Shown: one piece after another, positions 34,301 through 45,225 of the stretch
Layout: each line of letters starts with the position of its first letter
Position numbering within the stretch: position 1 is the first letter of the stretch
Assembly (NCBI RefSeq): GCF_009017415.1
Contig: NC_092410.1
Span: 1,612,001-1,676,000, forward strand
Direction: 5' to 3'
Source of the DNA: Aspergillus flavus
Taxonomy: Eukaryota > Ascomycota > Eurotiomycetes > Eurotiales > Aspergillaceae
Length of the DNA: 64,000 nt
Translations under genes and position numbers: made by a program
Notes under the pieces: generated by a model
What the model was told of the DNA's origin: nothing
What the model saw: the letters and a program-made list of their open reading frames with translations, nothing else
The model's database searches: none

Positions 34301-35770
34301 GCGTCATGTATTGGTGGCGGATCAAGCGGGCTACTATCGCTGAAATGTGGCGGCGGCCTGGCTGAAAACTGCTGCCACTGTTCTATGAAACCTTTCTTAT
34401 AGCTCATGCTTACTCGTGTCTCCCTTCTGCTCATAGAGGGCCGAGAGGGCTCCGTTCGGGATAATGTTACCGCGTCGTCGGATGTTTGACCAACCAATGG
34501 CATAGAATCACGGGTGACAATTGATTGAGCCGCCTCTGTGATCCTCTCTTCTCGTGGTGATGAGCTACTCCTGTTACCTGACTGGTCCACATGAATATAG
34601 GGATTGTAACCTAGCACTCACTTAGTGAACACCGGACCCCTAAATTACCGAGCTTTGATCAGGTTATCACTCACAGTTTGTGGCTCGCAAAGTCCCCCCT
34701 CGATCTAGAGCATTGTCCAGTATCTCTACGTTATTCAATAGCAATGCCGCCCATAATAAACTTGTGTATTTAAGAGGAACTCCGCACAACTGAGCCAACT
34801 GTTCAGAGATCTCGAACTGCACATTGCGTGCATCAGCATCTCTATGACGTATGTAGAGTTGTGTGCGATTCTTCTCTTTCACAATCAAAGCTAATCTTCT
34901 ATCCGCATAGTGTTCGATAGTCTCCTGGGATGGGGAACGAATGGTCCATTCGACATGCACTTCATCAACACTCCGCACTTCTATATCCCCAAGGAGTCTG
35001 GATATCTCGGGCGGCTGAGACCCATAATTCCGGGCTAAGCTGCGTCAGAATGAGAGAGGAGCGACAAATGATTAGGTCTTTATGCGGCATACCGAGAGAT
35101 GGATTCAGCTCTGGACAAGAGCAAACTTTTGTAGTCCTCCCGCACCGTGAAGGCCAGACCAGGCCGGGGCCTGCAAATGGCCGCCGTAGACAGTAACCGA
35201 TCGTTGATATGCAACGCATCGAAGAATCTCACCATGCGTGCCGTATCCTCCGCATCAAAGGCGAGCATGTTCAGATGCCTATGGAAAGTCTCAAAAAGGT
35301 GGGGTTGATCTGCAATAAACCAATCATCATGCTGTTCGCAGGCTTGCAGCCTCAGCTGGGCTTCGCCTCTCCTGGTCGGAAAGATGTGGAAGGTGCGGAG
35401 GACCATGACTGCTTCCCGCCCACGCCTGGAGTCTCCTAGACATAGAAGGCGGTCTATACACTGGAAAATGGAACTGATACGGTGCAGCGAGTAAGAAGAC
35501 GATATTTGCTTGGCCTCACTGATAAGTGCGGCCAAAGCGACGTCACCCATGACCCATCGGAAGGTGTCCAGAACACGAAATTGGACTGTAGCCAACTAAA
35601 ATGTTAGGGAAGAAATGGATTGAACTGTCGACTCTCCACACACAAGAGCCCTGAGGGCTGAAGACTCCACTGGTTGATTTAGTCAGCCGCATTGAATTTC
35701 GGACAGGTTGTTTTGTTTTTGCTTTTTTTTCGCCCCTCTTTCTGGAACCGAGCATCAGCCTCACCTCCAT
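31359..35770 (-). CDS. HET-domain protein fused to a large unknown N-terminal region, 1298 aa
   Basis: Exons on the minus strand are 35770-35765 (ATG GAG only), 35595-35093, 35039-34675, 34610-33877, 33816-33520 and 33350-31359. The five longer exons join in phase without a stop; the 6-nt first exon (169-nt intron) is the least certain. The C-terminal half is a HET domain (VKYDAISYTWG, LWVDAICINQKD, RKWFRRIWIVQEIVLA), the module that triggers cell death after non-self recognition in fungi. It is followed by the usual variable tail (FPSWVPDW). The N-terminal ~650 residues have no domain I recognise. They comprise a helical part (TFRWVMGDVALAALISEAK), a ~100-residue alpha/beta part (IEHYADRRLALIVKEK), a Ser/Pro/Arg-rich disordered stretch and a further folded part up to the HET. 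One continuous frame crosses the junction, so two separate genes are unlikely but not excluded. Confidence 0.78.
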
Positions 35771-37466
35771 ATAACCAGATTCCCTTGCACTTAGATTTGC
35801 ATCTCTTGAACCAGGGAATGCAATTATGCTAGTCCCGCCTCAAAAGGCTTAATCCCTATCAATACGCCCATGTTGGTGTTGGTCGAATACATCGAACCGC
35901 TGCCTGGATGTCTCAAGACCCTTTCCAAGCGTAGTCTATTGAGAATAGCCCTCATCCTGAGATACAGAAAAGTCAGATTCTTATATTTTGCTTTCCTTTT
36001 ATTCTCTTATCTTTCTGCTTCTCCATTCATCAAAGTCAGTGTTACTCCCCGAACCCCGGCCAATGTTTGGCTACCTTCAATCCGTATTGCCCATCGCATC
36101 ATAGTCGGTGGGGGTAGCAGCAGCTTTAGGGCTAAGGCAACACGTGCTGCAAAACAATTGGTCAATGATGGGCTTAAATGCAGGATCCCCTCATTTTCAC
36201 GCTGGTTGCAGCTGGAGGTCAATCCAGTCATCTGATTGGCTAATTGAACCAGAGGAAGGTGAACATAGGAGGTTGCTGTATGTATAAGGTACGGAAGAGC
36301 AAGGGAAAGGGACCACACCATATTGTGACTTTTGGAGGCAGGACCCAGTCCCTCCCATTTGTGGTGCTACTGCACCATGCTAGGACAGAAGTATTGGCTG
36401 GACACACATTGCTCGACAGAAGTTAAACTGTTCAAGACAGCATTTTTGATAGAAAATATATGATGGTAAGTTGATGAGTGTAGAATTATATAACTCTTAT
36501 GAAGGATTGATAGATGCAAGCTCTTTGTATAGAAGACGTTAAATCATTCTCTTTGATCAATAACTTATACAGAATTAACCGGATCTGACTTAGACTATCG
36601 GTGACTATATATAATTTATTTATACTTAGACTGCTATATTTTAAGTTGACGTTAAAAAATAAAGGAAAGCGTGCTATAATCGCGTCTGCACTCTTCGCCC
36701 TTTACTTAGAATCTGGCCTAATTTGTATGATATATATAATGCTATACGTACCCTTACGGATAAAGGAGTTCCAATAAGGTCTAATGTACTAATACCCTGT
36801 GATATCTATTCAAAAGGTCCATAACTAGAGATATTGGCCATTCATCATAACTATTAAATGAACGTAGCTTTACTTCACAAGTTAGACAGACTATCACTTC
36901 ATGGCGTGTGTTCCACCGTCTGTAAAGACAGGATGCAATAATTAGCCAGATTAAAGGTAACCAGGAATCATTTTTTGGTCATTCACAATCCACGTGAGGC
37001 TATTCACATCGAGGGAAATATGATCCGACAAGTTAATTCCCTGGCGTCCGCTAGCTCCTTTATATTCTCCGTTATCCATAGAAAGCGCGGCGGTCAACAA
37101 GGAAACGTAAATATCCTCCCCGACCAGCACAACACAACATATCTCAGCTGAGCAGTGGAACAGGCATGATTGGGTTTGTTACTACTCATTGGTAGAGGTG
37201 GGATATACATGAAGCTCGCAACAATAGTCAAGTACCTAAAGAAATATATCTTGAAGGTGCCAACTACGCGAAGTGACGCGTCCAGCATCTTTAGGATGAT
37301 AAATGAACACTTCACAATAGTCAGACAAGCCTCAAAGAAGCTCCATTTCAACTCTTAGTGGATAGCCCCGCCCTCAGCACCCCCTACTCCCTCAACGTTA
37401 CCTCGAGGAGTTGATATACCCAGTACCCAGGGCCAAACCTCTTTACAAAAGCTCAGACACCATCAG
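35771..37466. other. Spacer with an AT-rich block
   Basis: 1.7 kb, no gene supported. 36420-37000 is strongly AT-rich with TA-repeat-like runs (tatatataatg, tataatttattta), which could be a decayed element. No terminal repeats, target duplications or reverse-transcriptase/transposase remnants were recognised. Confidence 0.45.
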
Positions 37467-37946
37467 TCAGAAAAATGGATGAGGATTAATCCCAGCAGTC
37501 ATAGTCTGCAATACATCCCAATGTTCCACAATCTTCAACTCCTCGAAACGATACATATCCATAACCGCCGTATCATTCTGCCCTGGCGTAACAGACTTCA
37601 CATGAACAAGTCCGTAGTCACCCCCGACGAAGGTCTGGTGTATTTCAAAGACCATCCCATCCGTCGAGTACAACGGGGTTAGAGCTTCAATAGCAGCTTG
37701 TCTTCCATCCAGGATGTTCGGGTTATGTTGGGTGTAGTTTTCAACGACGTATTTGTTGAATGCTTCCCCGACTTTCTTTTCGGTGTAGAATATGTGGGAA
37801 AAGTCCTCGAGGATGGCTTGTCGTTTATTTTGTAGAGCATATTGGTTGTCCTCGGTTGTGGAAGGTGAATGATGTCCTTGTATATAAGCGGCACAGGTAA
37901 GACCGAGGAGCGTGCTGGCGAACAAGGAAAAGCGGAGCGGAGACAT
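37467..37946 (-). CDS. Secreted SnoaL/NTF2-like small protein
   Basis: Single exon of 159 aa. The start at 37946 (MSPLRFSLFASTLLGLTCAA) gives a clean signal peptide; an ATG nine codons upstream would weaken it. The mature part follows the SnoaL-like pattern: FNKYVVENYTQHNPNILDGR with the QHNP motif, then QAAIEALTPL, FVGGDYGLVHVKS, and the closing strand-rich AVMDMYRFEELKIVEHWDVLQ. Such NTF2-fold proteins either catalyse polyketide cyclisation or bind small molecules; in fungi many secreted members have no assigned role. The gene stands alone between two HET genes. The enzymatic substrate is unknown. Confidence 0.85.
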   Translation of the reverse strand: MSPLRFSLFASTLLGLTCAAYIQGHHSPSTTEDNQYALQNKRQAILEDFSHIFYTEKKVGEAFNKYVVENYTQHNPNILDGRQAAIEALTPLYSTDGMVFEIHQTFVGGDYGLVHVKSVTPGQNDTAVMDMYRFEELKIVEHWDVLQTMTAGINPHPFF

Positions 37947-38409
37947 ATTGTCGATGATTATTAATATTCTCAACTATAATGTATAGATGAGGGAGGCTGT
38001 CGAATGGGGCACTCCAATTATATATAAGCATTCCTATACCGTTCAACTCCCCCACATACCGATGCAAAGAGTCAGAATTCGGAACGGCTCGGGGTAGTCG
38101 GGGCCACCTCCCGAATGCAACAGCAGCCTAGTCCGAATATGCACATTAAATAGATGATGACGAAGAGCACATAAACCGGCGACAAGAAGAATACATGAGG
38201 GTTCATTATTATTCAGCATGATTTGCGCGGATCAGCGTACAGCGGTTACTAGAGGAGGACGTGCCTCAACGGTTGGGAGCCGTCCTCGCAGGTACATCGA
38301 TCTGACCCAGCTGCTTTGAAGTTGTATAGGACGGGGCATAGTCCTATCTGGCGCATGTGCATTTGGAGAACAAGCGCCGCATGGAGCTTTTGAAGTCCCC
38401 TCCAAAGCT

Positions 38410-40725
38410 CTAGGATTGCTTGTCTGGTCCCCCAGATATTCTGTGCGTCGGTGTGCTGTTATGGCCATTGCATCTGCGATCCTGATTTTGCTGCGTGTAT
38501 GAGAAAGACTGTGATATCCTGCCCAAAATTTCAAATGTTGCTGCTGCAGAGAAGACTTCGTCTGTGATTATGATCTCGTTACCTTTTCGTCTGAGAAGCA
38601 CCTCCATGATGTCTAGCCCATTGTATTTATTTGATGCTGCTGCACAAAGGACTTTCTCTGTGATTATGATTTCGTTGCCTTTTTGTTCGAGAAGTATCTC
38701 CATGATGTCTACCCCATTGTAATTATTTGATGCTGCTCTACAGAGGACTTTCTCTGTAATTATGATTTTGCTGCCTTTTTGTTCGAGAAGCACCTTCATG
38801 ATGTCCTGCCCATAGGTTCTATTTAATGCTGCTGCACAGAGGACTTTCTCTGTGATTATGATTTCGTTGCCTTTTTGTTCGAGAAGCACCTTCATGATGT
38901 CCTGCCCATAGGTTCTATTTGATGCTGCTGCACGGAGGACGTCCTCTGTGATTATTATTTCGTTGCCTTTTTGTTCGAGAAGCACCACCATGATGTCTAG
39001 TCCCTTATATACATCTGATGCTGCTGCACAGAGGACTTTCTCGCTGATTACGATTTCGTTGCCCTGTTCTTGGAGAAGAAGCTGTATGAATTGCACTCCA
39101 AAAGAGGTGTTTGATATAGCTGCGCATAGAACTTCATCTGTGATTTGTATCCCCTTGCCTCGTTGCTGGAGAAGAAGCTTTATGAATTTCGACCCGAATG
39201 GTGCCCCTGATACATAAGTTGATTGAAGAATATTCTCTGTCGCCTGGGCCTGATACTGTTGTTCCTGAACATGAGTCATTGCAGCTTCCACAACATTCTT
39301 AGGAGGGTTTAGCAAGGCGATGAGCACGGGATCTGTGATCTTGAACTCATTGCATCGTTGGTGAAGAAAGAAATTCACTGTAGCTGGCCAACAGTCGGCG
39401 TTTTTAATTATTGTGGTCAGTAAGTCCGCCATGACCTCAATGTTGTAACCCCTACGCTGGAGAACGTGCTCCAAGTTCTTCAAATGGTCCCAAACCTTTA
39501 TTGTACCAATGTCCACTCCGTTATCCCTTCCAGCTTTGTCTCCAAGACCTGTGCTCATGGCGATTCTGGTTGCATGTGCAGCAGCTGTAATGTTCGCCTC
39601 TGAAATCCCAAAGCAGCGTCTTTCGAGAACCTTTTCCAAGTCTTCTAGGTCCGGAGATTCCATATAGTATTGCAAGAAAAGGGTGTTGAGTGCCTCCAGG
39701 TTCATTATCAAATCTTGCAACGTGTTAAATCTCGATCGCTGACTGTGATAAATGTGTTCATCAAAAAGAAAGTAAACAACATCATGGATGACATCCTTTT
39801 CACTGTTCTCATAATCGGGCCTTAGCATATCGGTGTCCCGTGCATCCGAAGACAGTCCAAGCAAGGCAAACACCCTGTCACGGGGGAGGCGCGCTTCACT
39901 CGCACTGAACTTTTGTAGGAGGGTATAAAGATCCTGGTTCATGTTCCACCATGTACCATTTCTTGATGGTCCAGGCATTATATCCAAGACCGCTTGGGAT
40001 TGTGTATTCGGGATTATGTCAATTAACAAAGGGGCGAGGGGGAAGATGTGTGCCGAGACAGACTTTTGTCCACAACACACCAAGCCAGCTCTTGCATTGG
40101 CAACTTCTTGTAAGATCCACACTCTCCTAAACCAAGGTCTGCTCAGAAGCTCCTCCAGACCTTGACGTTGTCGCGTTCGGAGGTCTGGATACTTGTCCTT
40201 CAAACGAGGCTGTACACTTGACCAGAGGTCTGCCCAGCGTGGGTCCGTTAGTTCCCACGTCCTACACGCATACCCAGTACTTTCCTTCTGGAGCTGGTGT
40301 AGCGAATCCAGAACCACATTCGTGTCGTATGTTGGCTGCCCCAGCCAAAAGATGACTCTTTCTGCCTGCTTGTATATATCTCCCATGTGTCGAACCTGAT
40401 GTCCACGCTCTTTATGGTTGGCTTGGTCGATGCAAATACCATCCACCCATAGGATGCGATCCTCATCTTGAAGGCGAAGGTGCTGGAGCGCGAGGTATAA
40501 GTTTAGCGTAACCCCAAGAATCTTTCCGTTCATTTGTACGCTCTCCACAATTTCGGTAGAACCCCACGTATAGGAAAGAGCTTCGTATGAAATAGCGCTC
40601 TGCTCCGGGTAGAGCCATACCTGGAAGAGCTCGCAGTGGATATCAGGCCCGTCCCCGTGGCAAAGACGGACGAGGCGAAAGGCTGGCCCATCCAGGTCGA
40701 GAGGTTCGTATTTGAACGAGTCCAT
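38410..40725 (-). CDS. HET-domain protein with C-terminal 32-residue tandem repeats
   Basis: Single exon of 771 aa from MDSFKYEPLDLDGPAFRLVR (40725); an upstream in-frame ATG at 40755 is less likely. The HET domain occupies about residues 45-230 (EALSYTWGSTE, ILWVDGICIDQ, RPWFRRVWILQEVANARAG), with the RVFALLGLSSDA motif after it. From about residue 470 the protein consists of repeats of 32 residues with the core GNEIIITEKVLCAAASN followed by GLDIMEVLLEQK. The last five or six are nearly identical even at DNA level (96-bp period, roughly 38560-39060 on the + strand); earlier copies are diverged. This arrangement, an effector domain plus a repetitive sensor arm with recently homogenised repeats, matches fungal incompatibility/NLR-type proteins. 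The C-terminal 40 residues are low-complexity and may have lost a further repeat. Confidence 0.88.
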   Translation of the reverse strand: MDSFKYEPLDLDGPAFRLVRLCHGDGPDIHCELFQVWLYPEQSAISYEALSYTWGSTEIVESVQMNGKILGVTLNLYLALQHLRLQDEDRILWVDGICIDQANHKERGHQVRHMGDIYKQAERVIFWLGQPTYDTNVVLDSLHQLQKESTGYACRTWELTDPRWADLWSSVQPRLKDKYPDLRTRQRQGLEELLSRPWFRRVWILQEVANARAGLVCCGQKSVSAHIFPLAPLLIDIIPNTQSQAVLDIMPGPSRNGTWWNMNQDLYTLLQKFSASEARLPRDRVFALLGLSSDARDTDMLRPDYENSEKDVIHDVVYFLFDEHIYHSQRSRFNTLQDLIMNLEALNTLFLQYYMESPDLEDLEKVLERRCFGISEANITAAAHATRIAMSTGLGDKAGRDNGVDIGTIKVWDHLKNLEHVLQRRGYNIEVMADLLTTIIKNADCWPATVNFFLHQRCNEFKITDPVLIALLNPPKNVVEAAMTHVQEQQYQAQATENILQSTYVSGAPFGSKFIKLLLQQRGKGIQITDEVLCAAISNTSFGVQFIQLLLQEQGNEIVISEKVLCAAASDVYKGLDIMVVLLEQKGNEIIITEDVLRAAASNRTYGQDIMKVLLEQKGNEIIITEKVLCAAALNRTYGQDIMKVLLEQKGSKIIITEKVLCRAASNNYNGVDIMEILLEQKGNEIIITEKVLCAAASNKYNGLDIMEVLLRRKGNEIIITDEVFSAAATFEILGRISQSFSYTQQNQDRRCNGHNSTPTHRISGGPDKQS
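38560..39060. repeat. 96-bp tandem coding repeats
   Basis: Inside the HET gene, the + strand motif tctgtgattatgatttcg (or close variants) recurs at about 38658, 38754, 38850 and 38946, an exact 96-bp spacing. Related copies flank on both sides. The length is a multiple of three, so copy-number change keeps the frame. Confidence 0.85.
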
Positions 40726-41499
40726 TTTCTGATTGCGATGCGCATGAAGACACAATTTATCTGGACGTATGGCTGAGGGCGTCGTCCAGATGGAGAGAGA
40801 AATGTAGTGATGAAGGAGATAACGATACGGTGTGGGTATGTGATAGATCTGCAGAGGTACGGTGGCTGTGTCATCTCAGCCTTGTCTTGTGTTTCCTATC
40901 ACGGTATAGCCCAACAGCACTAATGCACAGTTTCGTAAATGTGTAATGTGGCTGTGTTGGATGGTGTCTATGTGCTCTATTGGATATAGACTCATGTTCA
41001 ACGTTGATACACCTCCTTCTTTCAAGCGGCCAAACAGAGACCCCGTTAGACTCTGGAATAAAACCCTGTGAAGGATTATCCTCTTCTTGGGTAGCCTGTA
41101 GTATCGTACGCCTACTATACTGAGAGCCGGTCCGGGATGGGTTACTTATAGTAGACTTTATAGGCCTCATGAGAGCGAACTTGCTATTCAATAAGTAGCT
41201 CAGACATTCATATATGTACAGAGATGTAGGGAGCAGTTTATGAGATAGGGACTGGCTATCTTGTATCTGTACTTATTTATTCACCTAATATACTCTGTCA
41301 AGGCTGAGAAGTGCTTAGTCAATCGCTATCAGGACAATGGTGAAGTGTGGAAATAGTGAATATATCGTGAATAGTATTTGCCAGATAGTAACAGACAACA
41401 ACAAACAAAGCAGATCGACCAGAACCACAACTTTCTCTCCACAACTTCTATTCTCCCATCCTCCTCTAGAGATATCCCCAATCACTACACGATTCAAAA
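40726..41499. other. Divergent spacer between HET and MYND genes
   Basis: 774 nt without a supported gene; presumed promoters in both directions. Confidence 0.4.
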
Positions 41500-42462
41500 A
41501 TGGACAACCAACCGCGATCTGCAGGGATCTGTGCCCACTGTCAGACCCGGCTACCAAAAGATGCAGCGGATGCCGTGGAGCTGCAGAGTACGACAAGGAT
41601 ACCCCAGAGCCTACGTTCTACTGCAGCTCGGCCTGTCCGACACAGCACTTGGGCGAACACAAGGTCAAATGCAAGCAGCTGCAGGCCCGCAAATCTCTTT
41701 CAAGGGCTGCCACACTCCTTCAAGCAATACTGTATCGAATTCGTCTACACGCTCATATATTCCAATTTGCAACTGCCCATATTGACGGATCTAAAGTGAC
41801 TTTGAACGACATTCAAAACGACAAATCAAAGGCATATCAGCCTCTGAAGGCCGTATGGATGAACATAAAGAGTGGCGACTACCAACGCGTGTTCGATGCA
41901 ATTGTCATGATGAACGCTTGTGCAGAAGCTGTAATGTTTCTTTATGGATTCATTAGACCCATCCTATCGGGTAGAGGAGTCACCAAGGCCCTGTTTGATT
42001 ACTCAGAGCTCTACTGACTGTACAGACCTTTGCTCTAGGATCGAGGAGCTTACAGTTAGTGTTCATAACGTGAGGCTTTCGATCGAGAGATCTGATGGCT
42101 TTCCACTTATTGAGACTGGAAGCCACATCATCTACCGTGTCGTGCTGAAGAGTGGCGGGATGTGGGCAATGGACCCGTCTGGAGCGCAGTATGGATTCTC
42201 AGAATGTCTCTATACATGGAGCGATTTCGAAAAATACAGGACAGGAAAAGTTCATTCTGAGAACAGTCTTGGGTACCACCGTGGAGAGATGAGTCGGTTC
42301 AACGGGTATGGCTTGGATGTTTCGGACATGGTACTGTTGAACCTTACCTCGGCCCTCGACGAGAAGATCCCTGCACTTGCGAACGTTTATGGTGGCAAGT
42401 TGAAACTGATTCTGCAGGGATCAGATGCCACGTTTCAGAAAGCGAAGAATGAGCTGCCTTGA
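41500..42462 (+). pseudogene. MYND zinc-finger protein gene split over frames
   Basis: The start at 41500 (MDNQPRSAGICAHC) supplies the first Cys pair of a MYND finger. The rest of the finger (PATKRCSGC, FYCSSAC, then HLGEHKVKCKQ) is in another frame, entered near 41545. That frame continues through SRAATLLQAILYRIRLHAH to about 42010. The C-terminal part (SRIEELTVSVHNVRLSIERS, then YRVVLKSGGMWAMDPSGAQY, ending KAKNELP at 42462) returns to the first frame. No intron of workable size with GT-AG ends explains either switch. MYND fingers bind Pro-rich partners; fungal proteins of this layout (N-terminal MYND plus about 250 residues) are common and uncharacterised. Two frame breaks in one gene suggest decay, or base-calling errors. 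Confidence 0.65.
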
Positions 42463-43202
42463 TCAGTTGAGTATCTGTGTCAATCGTTGTTTGGACGAAA
42501 CTTACGCTCCTGAACGCGTGGCTAAGAGATCCCGCATGGCAAGGAAGACTGATGCTTAAAGATGGATTCTTTGCTCGTGAGTGCAAATAAAGTCCGTATG
42601 GGAACTCCTTGTCACCAGCTGCTGTGCCAGTATGAAACGCTGGCAATTCGCTAACCCAAACATGCCTCCTGATAGTGGTTCCAGTCTCGACTAGCCAGAA
42701 TTATACGGATGAAGAATTCTTATCTGTTTCGGTTGGGATCTTTCACTGCCATACGTTCCGAAGCCAGAGACTGGGATATCATTGAAGACCAGATCAGCTG
42801 GACGAGCTTTTTGAATGGACGAATTTGTCTATGCTCAGAAGATACTACTACAATTTAACTTAGTTTTCTAACTTTCCTCTTTCCTGTTTCTTGTTTGTAA
42901 TGACATATGATTTGGTTTAGCTATGGTACTCGTAGATCGAATACAAAGCAGCTAGATAATAAACCCTAAGATCCTCCACGTGGCTTGAGGCTTATCACGA
43001 AATAGGTAGAGGGTTGCTCGCAGATGTTCAGATATCTTTCCCAACTAGATGGGGGTAGTACCTTTCGAGTATCAATTCCCTGCGAGCCCTGTACAACAGG
43101 GATTTATGTTACTGTCAAACCTGCGCGAGTACTTTGAGTCATGAAACGTTTCAGTATTAATTTAATCTATATATTCCACATCACTAGATGTGTGGATGCA
43201 TG
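42463..43202. other. Intergenic, no gene seen
   Basis: 740 nt convergent spacer; AT-rich with no recognised feature. Confidence 0.4.
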
Positions 43203-45225
43203 TTATGGTGTATATTGAGGTGGGCTCGGTCCAGAGCTGTCATGACCCTTCCTCGGAGGCACCTCGTCCTCCTCATCAGAGCTCCCCGTAGTGACCCTCG
43301 AGGCCAACGAAGCAGCAATACTCGACCGGGTTTCCGAGTGTCGAGAACAATGTCTTTTCTCATCGTTTACAGTAGCACAATCCCTGCCCCGTAGGGAAGA
43401 CGGCCCAGCGTCCAATTCAGCTATGCCAGACCCCGGCAGTTCATATATAGCACAGGGAGAGTCTGAAGGCAATTCAGGCTGGCGTTCCCGACTACCATCA
43501 AGCTCTCCTGGTCTGCTACAAGACGCAAAATCCGAATTACTTAAGGTATCTGAGAGTTGGACACCTTTCTCGGACTTCACAGCCCGCCGCTTCCTGATGA
43601 ATATGTATGCGGCTGCGATAATCAGAATGGCACCTGTCCCGGTACCAACTCCGATTCCTGCTTTTGCTGCTGTTGATAAACCTGACTTCTCGTCAAGTAA
43701 ATCTCCAAATGCTTTGTTCAAGTAGGAGTCGATGGTGACTATATCCGTATCGGACGCGATTATGTTGGGCCCGAATTTAGCTTGATAAAGTGAGAATTGT
43801 CCCCTTTCGTAATCAACGGCTAGATATGCTTCTTGGAAGAAAACTCGGCCGATACGTTGTTCATCATTTGTATTAGCTCGTTTGACCGGGAGGTAGGGAA
43901 GTGGGGTATCGGAGTGATTGGAAGGTAGACCTGGATATGAATAGGTGAGGGAGTGATCGAAGGCCTGGAATGGGATTGTTATATTGACGCTTTGAGAAGA
44001 GTCGGGGAGGTCCGAGATTGAAAGTGTGATTGATATGTTCATGGCAAGGAGTCTTTCACGCAGTGATGTATCATTACCGTAGGTATAAAAGTCTAAGCTA
44101 TCATCGTAGGTGAGGTTGAAAGCCTCACCAAAGGTATCAAAGGCGTCACTGGGTAACCAGAGGTAACTCGTTGAGGAGTCGAGGGTGAAATATGTGCCAC
44201 CCCCTGGCTTCAAGGGAATTATATGGTCGTCTATATGGATTTTATCGTCGGGCTCGGTTCCAGAAGAGATTGATATGGTATTAAGTGACACGACAGGGGC
44301 GGCGTTTCTGCTGAGATGGAATTTCGCGCTGTTGTTGTAGAAGCGAGCCCGATCCACACCCCCAATGGTGAGAGATGCCGGTGCACCCTTCAGCCCTGTG
44401 CACTAATATCAGCGATGGCCTCATGAGGATTGCGAAATGGGTGGCGTACGGTAATAAGCGCCAGCAGTGTAGCCATAACTACCACTGGGAGCAAAGCTGT
44501 CGTTTATATATGCGGTTTCCATGACATTTAAGCTAAAGTAGTCGTTATGGCCACTTTGGCTTATGCCCAGTCCAAGCAACCCGACCCATGTGTCTGTATT
44601 ATTTATGATCCCGATCGTCTGTTCAGTGACTGGTCTATAATCCACGTATATTGTATCATTCCCAGAGTATGCTTCGATTGAAGGATCTCTCGAACCAGGA
44701 TGTGAACCTTGACGTCTCCATGTTGTCGACTCACTAGTGTTAAAAAGCCCACCTCGCTTTTTGGAACAGTCTGCTACCGAAGCTAGCTTTTTCTGTCAGT
44801 TCACAACAGGTAATAGTCGGACATTGAGCGAATTTAGGGAATCTGCTTGCTAGGAAATGAGGATATCACATACAGTTCTCGCAGCCACTTCCTCCAATAA
44901 TCCATGTCTTTGTGTCCACTGTACTTGGGAATAGAGAGACTGTTTTCAACTTTGACCCGACCCAGATGTTCACACTGTTATTTGTGAGTCGAGGTGGGCA
45001 TTAGAATGTTAGAAGTAGTCTAACTTACGCACTCCAAGTTCCATCATTGCCGTACCTACGCAAGGGAGTAATTAATAAAATAACACGTGAAAGGGCAGCT
45101 TACTTCCAAGGACAAACGTACCAATCAACATCCACTTCCACAGAGGCAGGATCAGACTCTGGTTCGGTCTCGGCAAGACAGAAGGGCAGTCCGACCAGAA
45201 GAGCTATGCCCAAGAAGCTCTTCAT
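43203..45225 (-). CDS. Membrane-anchored aspartic-protease-like protein (likely inactive)
   Basis: Exons on the minus strand are 45225-45104, 45055-45029, 44974-44874, 44782-44450 and 44395-43203; phases close to 591 aa. A signal peptide (MKSFLGIALLVGLPFCLA) leads a pepsin-like (A1) fold: DGTWSAVNIWVGSK, SLFPSTVDTKTWIIGG, the flap-region EAYSGNDTIYVDY, VGLLGLGISQSG, SLTIGGVDRARF, then FTLDSSTSYLWLP and VFFQEAYLAVDY. Where active pepsins have DTGS, the first motif reads STVDTKTW, so the first catalytic Asp-Thr-Gly is not present in normal form. The second site keeps Asp (LDSSTSYLW). A TM helix (residues about 440-465, GTGTGAILIIAAAYIFI) is followed by RKRR and a cytoplasmic tail of about 120 residues rich in Ser/Asp/Glu. 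It is probably a surface receptor-like or binding protein rather than a protease. Confidence 0.82.

Noticed and set aside
33433..34617. Two separate small genes upstream of the HET gene
   Set aside because: The frames join each other and the HET exon in phase through GT-AG introns, so they were merged into one model.
38560..39060. Regular repeats suggesting a CRISPR-like array
   Set aside because: The 96-bp period is in frame within a HET protein in a fungal genome, with no spacers between repeats.
43203..45225. Active yapsin-type GPI protease
   Set aside because: It has a TM helix followed by a long charged tail rather than a GPI signal, and the first catalytic motif is not intact.
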